From: 67-14 sp020438345
GTDB lineage: Bacteria > Actinomycetota > Thermoleophilia > Solirubrobacterales > 70-9
Assembly (NCBI GenBank): GCA_937872475.1
Contig: CALMSY010000014.1
Span: 1 to 64,000 of the forward strand
DNA length: 64,000 nucleotides
Direction of reading: 5' to 3'
Shown: positions 58,317-64,000 of the stretch, in pieces
How positions within the stretch are numbered: the first letter of the stretch is position 1
How the letters are laid out: each line of letters begins with the position of its first letter
Translations under genes and position numbers: made by a program
The notes under the pieces: model-generated
The model's input: only the letters and a program-made list of their open reading frames with translations
The model's database searches: none
What the model was told of the DNA's origin: nothing

Positions 58317-58433
58317 GAATTTCTCCTCTCGACGGGCCTTTCGGCCCTTCTCCCAATGGAGTCGGTGAGTCACCGACCCTCCTCGGGGTGGAGGATAACG
58401 CAGGTCCGCGGAAGCGTCCGGAAACCGGACCGG

Positions 58434-58967
58434 TCAGTGACCGCCGGCTGGCGGGGGCGCGGTCGGGTCGTCGCCCTCTTCGCCGAGACCCTCGCGCGCG
58501 ATGTATTCCTCGGCCAGCAACAGGTTCTCCCGGGACCGCTGAACCACGTTCAGGAGATCACCCATCAGCGCAACTTCCTCAACCTGCTCCTTCACGAACC
58601 ACTGCATGAAGTGCTCGGCGCGGTAATCCTTGATCTCGCGGGCCAGCTCGAAAAGCCCGAAGATCTCGCTCGAAACCCGCTCCTCCTGGGCCAGGGCTTC
58701 CTCGACCGGAGTGATCGGATCCTTGTACTTCGTCGGATGGGACTTGATGTCGGGAACCTTGACTTCTTCGTCCACGTCGAGCAGATACTGGATCATCATC
58801 ATCGCGTGCTCGCGCTCTTCGATCGCCTGACGGTAGAAGAAGGCTGCAAGCCGGGGCAGGGTTTCACTGTCGTAGTAGACGGCCATCGCCACGTACTGCT
58901 GCGAAGCCGCGAACTCGTTTGAAATCTGCGCGTTCAGCGCCTTGCCGAAGTTCTTCTTTGCAGCCAT
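58434..58967 (-). CDS. Ferritin (non-haem)
   Basis: 177 residues. Four-helix-bundle ferritin with ferroxidase residues in LNAQISNEFAASQQYVAMA (first Glu and Tyr), QAIEEREHAMMM (Glu/His pair), VEEALAQEERV and QWFVKEQVEE. The C-terminal tail is Glu/Pro/His-rich. ATG 58967 is preceded by ACGGAGAAC. It stores iron as ferric mineral and protects from Fenton chemistry. A perfect 7-bp-arm palindrome lies about 85 bases upstream and may be its iron-dependent operator. Confidence 0.95.
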   Translation of the reverse strand: MAAKKNFGKALNAQISNEFAASQQYVAMAVYYDSETLPRLAAFFYRQAIEEREHAMMMIQYLLDVDEEVKVPDIKSHPTKYKDPITPVEEALAQEERVSSEIFGLFELAREIKDYRAEHFMQWFVKEQVEEVALMGDLLNVVQRSRENLLLAEEYIAREGLGEEGDDPTAPPPAGGH

Positions 58968-59050
58968 GTGTTCTCCGTTCGTGAAAGGGTCGGATTCAGT
59001 TCGCCAACCCCAAACTAGCGCAGACAGCCACTTTGGCCCGCCGTACCTGA

Positions 59051-59068
59051 AGTTAGATGACTCTAACT
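59051..59068. promoter_or_regulatory. Inverted repeat upstream of the ferritin gene
   Basis: AGTTAGA-TGAC-TCTAACT: two perfect 7-base arms, 4-base spacer, overlapping the last codons of the upstream enolase-superfamily gene. TTAG/CTAA arms recall DtxR/IdeR iron boxes but the spacing is different, so the assignment is tentative. Confidence 0.4.
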
Positions 59069-60130
59069 CTGATCCGGCTTTCCGAAGCCGTTTCCAGGGA
59101 CCTCCATGGGGCTGGTGGGAAGTCCCGGATCCGGGACTGCGGCGTTGTAACCGACCGGGGAAGTGTCATTCGGATTGTCGGGATGAAAGAGCGCCGCCAG
59201 ATACTGGATCTGGTCCCGGCCGACCCCGAGTTCCCACTGGCCACCACCGTAGGCACCGATGCCTTCGGATTCGCAGTAGTCATACGCATCAAAGGTTGAC
59301 TCAAGACCGCCCATGCGGGATGGCTTGATGTTGATCACGGTCGGCTTGTGTTCCAGGGCCGCAATCTCCCCGACCGAGTGGATCGGGGCATCCCAGGTCA
59401 CCCGGTGCCAGTCATCTGCGAGTACCTCCCGGGTTTCCGGGGTCAGGTCCGGGTCTTCGATCCAGGCATCGGGGAACGAAGCGAGCAGCCGCCGATATAG
59501 CTGCGGGTCGGTTTCGATGTCGACCACAGTGCCCTTGTACTGGCCTTTCAGGTCCAGGGTGTTCACGGCACCGGTCGCGACCAGCTCGTCAATCAGTTCC
59601 TGATCCCAGTCGAGCGAAGGGTCGAGCTTGAACTTGAGGTCCGGGTACCGGTCCAGCTTGGCCCGAAGCCGGCCGACGTCCGACCCGGTGCCTCCCGGCC
59701 CGCCCCCCAGGCCCATCGAAGCAACAAAGGTGAGCGGGCTCAATGGCCGGTCGAGATACCTGGCCAGTGAAGTGCCGGCCTGCCACAACGCGAGGTCCAG
59801 AGCCGCTGATTCAAAGGCCCAGCGACGGTAGAGGCGGGAGACCTCCCGTTCCGGTGGCGAGGGAAAAAGGTCGAGGTTGCCGATCAGGTCGCAGAACTCA
59901 CCGACCGTGCCGACACCGGAAAAATCATGGGTCGGCCCGGCTTCCTGCAAGGCGATCTGGTCGAGTGCCTCGTAGGTGATGTCCTCGCCGAGCCCCGCCT
60001 TTCCGGTTCCTTCGATCCGGATCACGGTGGTCAGCCGTTCAAAGTCGGGCGACGGTCTGATCGCCAATCCCTCCATTGACCACGATTCGATCTCAACCGG
60101 AAGCTCCGCAACGCGCTCGTAGGTACTCAT
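59063..60130 (-). CDS. Enolase-superfamily enzyme (muconate-lactonising / mandelate-racemase subgroup)
   Basis: 355 residues. Capping domain (1-130), then a barrel with Lys-x-Lys LKFKLDPS, metal ligands in NTLDLKGQ (Asp), WIEDPD (Glu) and WDAPIHS (Asp), and the catalytic Lys in INIKPSRMGG. The C-terminal GAYGGGQWELGVGRDQ is an active-site loop. This ligand set fits the MLE or dipeptide-epimerase/OSB-synthase type; substrate is unknown. ATG 60130; about 95 bases upstream of ferritin on the same strand. Confidence 0.88.
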   Translation of the reverse strand: MSTYERVAELPVEIESWSMEGLAIRPSPDFERLTTVIRIEGTGKAGLGEDITYEALDQIALQEAGPTHDFSGVGTVGEFCDLIGNLDLFPSPPEREVSRLYRRWAFESAALDLALWQAGTSLARYLDRPLSPLTFVASMGLGGGPGGTGSDVGRLRAKLDRYPDLKFKLDPSLDWDQELIDELVATGAVNTLDLKGQYKGTVVDIETDPQLYRRLLASFPDAWIEDPDLTPETREVLADDWHRVTWDAPIHSVGEIAALEHKPTVINIKPSRMGGLESTFDAYDYCESEGIGAYGGGQWELGVGRDQIQYLAALFHPDNPNDTSPVGYNAAVPDPGLPTSPMEVPGNGFGKPDQS

Positions 60131-60230
60131 TGACTCACCCTACCCTCCCGGCTAAACTGGTCGGGTGGATGTCGTTCCGTGCCCGGGCAGCAGACGGGCG
60201 GGTTGTTGGTGGACTAGCTTGGGGGGAAGC

Positions 60231-61346
60231 ATGAAACATTTGGCGACAGGCACCGTAGTCGCAATCGCCCTGATGTTCGGGGTATCGGGCGTAACCAGTC
60301 AGGCTCTGGCCGATCCTTATGTGAGCATGGGCGACTCATCTTCGGTAAGCGGTACCTACGTGAGCCTCCTATACAACGGATTCGGCGCGTACTCGGGTTT
60401 CGACGAGACACTCGGGGCCGATGAGCATCTGTCCCTCGCCCAGGGTGGGCAAGTCCTGGGAGGGCTGGTCACCCAGCAGCTTCCCACCGCGCTCGCCGCG
60501 ATCAACGATGCGGATGACGCCAAGGCGGTCACCATCGGAATCGGCGGCAACGAAGGGCTCGGTGGCTGTTTCACATCGGTCAGCCCCTGCGGCGATTTCG
60601 GCAGCCGCTACGAGGACCTCCTGGTTCAGGTCAAGGCAGCGCTGGACAATGATCCGGGTGATGAACTGTTCGTGGTCCTGGCCTACTTCAACCCGAAGAA
60701 CGGGCTCGCGCAGGAGGTTGATTTCGATAACCGTCTGCTCGGTGCGAACCTGATCGCCGACCAGTGCCCGAACGGAAGCGTCGCGGGCCTGAACGACGCG
60801 ATCATGCAGGCCGCGTCCAAACAGGGAGTGCCGGTCGCTGATGCCTACCCGGCCTTCAAAGAGCACGGTCAGGCCTATATCGGCGGTGATCAGATCCATC
60901 CGAACTCGGCCGGCAACCTGGCGATCGCAGAAGCGTTCATCAGCCCGTTGGCACCCGCGAACTGCCCGGATTTGCCGGCCCCGACCTGCGCCACCGATCC
61001 CTCGCTGTGTCCAGCGACCCCGACCTGCGAAACAGATCCCTCGCTTTGCCCAACGGATCCGACCTGCCAAACCGACCAGGCAGTTTGCCCGGATACGATC
61101 TCACCTCGGACCCGATTCGTTTCGATGAAGCGCAAGGGTAAACGTACTGTCACCTTCCGTTTCACTGCCTCCGAACCAGGCAGCTTCAAGTGTTCAATCG
61201 ACAAACGGGCCTTTTCGAATTGCCGTTCACCACGGACCTACAAGGGGTTGAGCCCAGGTCGGCACGTCTTCCGGGTCCGCGCAACAGACCGGGCCGGGAA
61301 CACCGACAAAACCCCGGTCCGCCGGGTCTTCCGGATCCGACGCTGA
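60231..61346 (+). CDS. Secreted SGNH/GDSL-hydrolase-like protein with Ig-like C-terminal domain
   Basis: 371 residues from ATG 60231. Signal peptide MKHLATGTVVAIALMFG... ending SQALA. The hydrolase domain (about 25-245) has VSMGDSSSVSGT as block I (Gly-Asp-Ser), IGIGGNEGLGG as the block with Asn, and DQIHPNSAGN as the Asp-x-x-His block. A Cys-rich linker repeats units like CETDPSLCPTDPT (about 245-275), followed by an Ig-like module (FRFTASEPGSFKCSID, VFRVRATDRAGNTDKTP) ending VFRIRR. The same module occurs twice in the propeller protein at 35269. Likely esterase or acyl-transfer enzyme, substrate unknown. Confidence 0.82.
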   Translation: MKHLATGTVVAIALMFGVSGVTSQALADPYVSMGDSSSVSGTYVSLLYNGFGAYSGFDETLGADEHLSLAQGGQVLGGLVTQQLPTALAAINDADDAKAVTIGIGGNEGLGGCFTSVSPCGDFGSRYEDLLVQVKAALDNDPGDELFVVLAYFNPKNGLAQEVDFDNRLLGANLIADQCPNGSVAGLNDAIMQAASKQGVPVADAYPAFKEHGQAYIGGDQIHPNSAGNLAIAEAFISPLAPANCPDLPAPTCATDPSLCPATPTCETDPSLCPTDPTCQTDQAVCPDTISPRTRFVSMKRKGKRTVTFRFTASEPGSFKCSIDKRAFSNCRSPRTYKGLSPGRHVFRVRATDRAGNTDKTPVRRVFRIRR

Positions 61347-61408
61347 ACGCATCATCCGGACCCCGGTCCGCCGGGTCTTCCGGATCCGACGCTGAACGCA
61401 TCATCCGG
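61311..61408. repeat. Two perfect 49-bp tandem copies spanning the stop codon of the SGNH-like gene
   Basis: Copy one (61311-61359) includes the last codons and TGA (61344-61346) of the gene; copy two (61360-61408) repeats it exactly in the gap before the VOC gene. 49 is not a multiple of three, so the copies are in different frames. Confidence 0.92.
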
Positions 61409-61472
61409 ACGCATCTGACCCGGCCCGACAGGGGATCAGGTAGCCCGTCCAGCCAGCGGGTACGGTTGGGGT

Positions 61473-61865
61473 ATGTCAACCCTGATCCACACCTGCTACC
61501 GGGTCTTCGACCTAGATGAATCGATCGCCTTCTACGAGAAACTGGGCCTGAAAGAACATCACCGGCTGCCGATCGGCGACGAGGCCGTGAACGTTTACAT
61601 GGGCCACGAAGGTGACGGGCCGAGGCTCGAGCTGACCTTCAATTACGACCAGGAAGAGCCCTACGAGACCGGTACCGGGTACGGGCACATCGCCTTTCAG
61701 GTAGACGATCTCGACGCCACCCTGGAGGGCCTGGCCGGCGAAGGGATCGCCCCCGAGAAGCCGCCCTATACGGTCAGCGAAGGCGGTTCACGCCTCTGTT
61801 TCGTCCGTGACCCCGACGGGTACCGGATCGAATTGATCGAAAGCAACCCGGGCAAGTCCCGCTAG
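61473..61865 (+). CDS. VOC-family protein (lactoylglutathione lyase/glyoxalase I-like)
   Basis: 130 residues. Two beta-alpha-beta-beta-beta modules of the vicinal-oxygen-chelate fold: HTCYRVFDLDESIAFYEKLG starts module one with a metal His, RLELTFNYDQEEPYETGTG carries Glu, GHIAFQVDDLDATLEGL starts module two with His, and RDPDGYRIELIE has the final Glu. The four ligands match glyoxalase I. The host thiol is probably mycothiol rather than glutathione (inference from lineage). ATG 61473. Confidence 0.9.
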   Translation: MSTLIHTCYRVFDLDESIAFYEKLGLKEHHRLPIGDEAVNVYMGHEGDGPRLELTFNYDQEEPYETGTGYGHIAFQVDDLDATLEGLAGEGIAPEKPPYTVSEGGSRLCFVRDPDGYRIELIESNPGKSR

Positions 61866-61887
61866 CGGGGAACTCGCATCGATTCGC

Positions 61888-62706
61888 TCAGGCGGTTGGC
61901 TGGCCAACCAGCAGCCGGGCTCGCAGCGACTCGAGAACTTCCCCGTCGAGCGAGAGTCCTTCCCTCATATACCCGTCGATCGACCCGTACCTGGACTTCA
62001 TCAGGTCGATCGCGGTCTGCAGATATTCCCGCTCGACGCAGAGCACGGGCTTCAGTACCGCCGGGTCACCGCCGGCCGAGGCGAACTGGTCAAAAATAGG
62101 CTTGAGGGCGGGTAATAGTTGCTGGTTGGTCAGCAGGTAGTCGTGGAATACGTCCTCCTCCTCGACTCCGAGGAAGAGCAAGGTCGAAGCGGCGGCCCAG
62201 CCGGTGCGATCTTTGCCGGTCGTGCAGTGAAACAGGGCCGGTACCGTGCCCATCGCAGCCAGGTCGGTGAAGAACGTGCGGTAGGAGGAGATCGCTGAAG
62301 GCAACTCGACAAGTTCGCGGTAGGCCTCCTTCATCATCTCGGCTCCCTGACCGTTCGAAAGCGCGGAACCGATCGCGTCCGGGTTTTCCATCTGCGCCAG
62401 CAAACTGTTCGCACTCTCACCGGTTCGGTCGGCAAGGACATCGAGTTTGACTTCTCGAGCTCCGATTTCCCGGTCGGGACTCGCCTCGGCCTCGGCCGCG
62501 GTCCGCAAGTCGAAAACCGTCTTGAGCCCCAGCTCCTCAACCTTTCGCAGGTCGGCATCGCCAAGCCGGGCAAGCAGGACCGATCGGTAAAGCTGTCCGC
62601 GCTTTACCGATTTCCCCTCGGCGGCCCGGTAGCCACCGATGTCGCGCAGATTTGGCAGAGTCTCAACCGGAATGTTCTGGCCCGGCTCCATGGCTTTTGA
62701 ATTCAT
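61888..62706 (-). CDS. Tyrosine-phosphatase-like (DSP/PTP fold) protein
   Basis: 272 residues with the active-site loop HCTTGKDRTGWAA (Cys-x5-Arg). An N-terminal NLRDIGGYRA is seen in bacterial tyrosine/phosphoinositide phosphatases of the MptpB/LipA type. General-acid Asp candidates lie upstream of the loop. Substrate might be phosphotyrosine or an inositol phospholipid. The latter is worth noting given the inositol cluster, but this is speculation. It begins eight bases after the PLP decarboxylase on the same strand and is probably cotranscribed. Confidence 0.88.
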   Translation of the reverse strand: MNSKAMEPGQNIPVETLPNLRDIGGYRAAEGKSVKRGQLYRSVLLARLGDADLRKVEELGLKTVFDLRTAAEAEASPDREIGAREVKLDVLADRTGESANSLLAQMENPDAIGSALSNGQGAEMMKEAYRELVELPSAISSYRTFFTDLAAMGTVPALFHCTTGKDRTGWAAASTLLFLGVEEEDVFHDYLLTNQQLLPALKPIFDQFASAGGDPAVLKPVLCVEREYLQTAIDLMKSRYGSIDGYMREGLSLDGEVLESLRARLLVGQPTA

Positions 62707-62714
62707 TCCGCGAT

Positions 62715-64000
62715 CTATTCCGCGATCACTCGAAGCGTAGTTAGTTCCCGGTCGGCCGCCCCACGGACATGACCGCCGTGATCGACTGAATCCGAGATGT
62801 ACTCGAGAGTCTCTCTGGTGAGCCTTTCACCGGGCAGGACATTCGGAATTCCCGGGGGGTATGTCGCAAGGGGTTCGGCTGCGATACGACCTTCGGCTTC
62901 GCGGAAAGGCACGACCTCCTGTCGGCCGAGGAATGCATCGCGCGGGGTCATCGCGGGATCGCTCCAGGGTGGTGGCGGAGCGAACTCGGGCTTTTCCCCG
63001 ACCGGCTCGGCCTCGATCGCTTCCAGGGCGGTGAGGATCCCGTCGATCAGGCGACGGGCCCGCTGCGGAGTCCCGGTTGCCATGCCGAAGACAGCAACCG
63101 CGACTGTGTCTGAAGCGAGCTCGAGGTGGACTCCGGCGAGGTCCCGGGCCAACTCGGCGATGTGGTATCCGGTGCTGCCGGTCCCGCGAACGTCGATGGT
63201 CAACCGGAGGGGATCCCAGCCGGCAACGCTCTCTCGCGCCAACAGTCGTTCATCGAGCACATCGAGCCCCGGAATCGCCTTGATCTCTTCCCTCGCCTCG
63301 GCCAGGACCTGGATCGTTTCGCCAAGCAGGCGTTCGCCGTCAACGGCAGCCTGGCTGCGGGCCGCATCGAGCGAGCCACAAAGCAGCGAGTTGGGACTGG
63401 TTGATTCCGTCATCGAAATGCAACGGTCGATGATCGATTCTTCGAATCGTTCAGAAGCGAGGTGGATCATTGCCGACTGGGTCAGGCTGCCGACGATCTT
63501 GTGGGTGGACGAGATGACCAGATCGGCGCCACTCTGGATTGCGCTCGGGGGGAGATCCGGGTGGAAAGTGAGGTGGGCCCCCCAGGCTTCATCGACCACC
63601 AATGGCACGCCTCTTTGGTGGGCGACCTCGGCCAGCGCCGGAACGTCGGCGCAGGCTCCGAAGTAGGTGGGCGAAACGGCCACCGCTGCGGCAGCGTCGG
63701 GGCAACGGTCGAGTGCGTCACTCAGCGCTTCCGGAGTCAGGCAATGAGCCACCCCAAGGTCAGGGTCAAGTTCGGGGGCAGCGAAAGTCGGCTTCAGTCC
63801 GGCCATGATCATCCCGTCGATGACTGACGAGTGAACGTTCCTCTGGACCACGAGTTCCCCGCCCATGTGGGCGACCGCCAGACACATGGCCTGGTTGCCC
63901 TGGGAAGCCCCGTTGATCAGAAACCAGGTGCGCCTGGCTCCCCAGGCTTCGGCAGCCAGTTGCTGGGCTTGTTGAAACGGGTTCCGGTCTCCGACGTCGA
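62715..64000 (-). CDS. Orn/Lys/Arg decarboxylase-family PLP enzyme, 5' part beyond the window
   Basis: The frame runs to the window end without a start, so the N terminus is missing. Visible: TWFLINGASQGNQAMCLAVA (start of the PLP domain), DEAWGAHLTFHPD (PLP-ring Asp), SSTHKIVGSLTQSAMIH with the Schiff-base Lys, and the small C-terminal domain with PPGIPNVLPGERLT. Family members decarboxylate lysine, arginine or ornithine to polyamine precursors. Which amino acid cannot be told. Linked to the phosphatase gene. Confidence 0.88.
   Translation of the reverse strand, partial: DVGDRNPFQQAQQLAAEAWGARRTWFLINGASQGNQAMCLAVAHMGGELVVQRNVHSSVIDGMIMAGLKPTFAAPELDPDLGVAHCLTPEALSDALDRCPDAAAAVAVSPTYFGACADVPALAEVAHQRGVPLVVDEAWGAHLTFHPDLPPSAIQSGADLVISSTHKIVGSLTQSAMIHLASERFEESIIDRCISMTESTSPNSLLCGSLDAARSQAAVDGERLLGETIQVLAEAREEIKAIPGLDVLDERLLARESVAGWDPLRLTIDVRGTGSTGYHIAELARDLAGVHLELASDTVAVAVFGMATGTPQRARRLIDGILTALEAIEAEPVGEKPEFAPPPPWSDPAMTPRDAFLGRQEVVPFREAEGRIAAEPLATYPPGIPNVLPGERLTRETLEYISDSVDHGGHVRGAADRELTTLRVIAE

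Overview
The window reads as a chromosomal stretch of a high-GC Gram-positive bacterium (Actinomycetota). I favour Thermoleophilia/Solirubrobacterales, from the actinobacterial dnaK-grpE-dnaJ-hspR cluster, the mycobacterial-type inositol-phosphate synthase, and many secreted proteins with Gly-Pro-Thr/Ser linkers and Lys/Arg-rich terminal beta domains. That placement is from memory of such genomes, not from a search. Genes are dense and no gene-free stretch exceeds 300 bases; the longest (51203-51489, about 287 bases) shows nothing I can name. I see no insertion sequence, prophage, CRISPR array or rRNA. There are three tRNA genes (Glu-TTC, Val-TAC, Asp-GTC).

Layout. 1-3.4 kb: leftward purine operon (GYD protein, purD, purE, purB) with 4-base overlaps. 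3.4-5.9 kb: divergent padR and carotenoid/retinoid-type flavin oxidoreductase around a three-half-site operator. 5.9-9.8 kb: ECF sigma factor with a membrane partner, then a multidomain peptidoglycan hydrolase with a membrane protein. 9.9-18.2 kb: leftward heat-shock block clpB, a damaged secreted-protein gene, hspR, dnaJ, grpE, dnaK. 18.3-21.8 kb: secreted phosphoesterase, cytochrome c, endonuclease III, sugar kinase. 21.8-28.3 kb: rightward inositol-lipid-like cluster (PAP2/AUR1-like enzyme, polytopic membrane protein, CDP-alcohol phosphatidyltransferase, Ino1, glycosyltransferase-PHP fusion). 28.3-35.3 kb: housekeeping and redox genes including argF, an RNA methyltransferase and lgt.

35.3-52.7 kb is an envelope/secretome region: three beta-propeller proteins, including a 1211-residue protein built of 21 near-identical 42-residue repeats, plus an FHA-HtrA membrane protease, a membrane-tethered phosphoesterase, a polysaccharide deacetylase, a large secreted hydrolase and a peptidoglycan-binding protein. 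52.7-64 kb: FAH-family enzyme, zinc-ribbon SDR, FMN reductase, ceramidase-like hydrolase, ferritin, enolase-superfamily enzyme, SGNH-like secreted protein, VOC protein, a Tyr-phosphatase-like protein and a PLP decarboxylase cut by the window edge.

The most notable signals are these. The 21-repeat protein is punctuated every seventh repeat, so it should fold as three seven-bladed propellers, and it sits one base from a membrane protease gene. The glycosyltransferase-PHP gene has a reading frame that starts well upstream of its first ATG/GTG/TTG. clpB appears to be translated from a leaderless mRNA. An inositol-lipid cluster includes an AUR1-like enzyme, with a ceramidase homologue elsewhere in the window.
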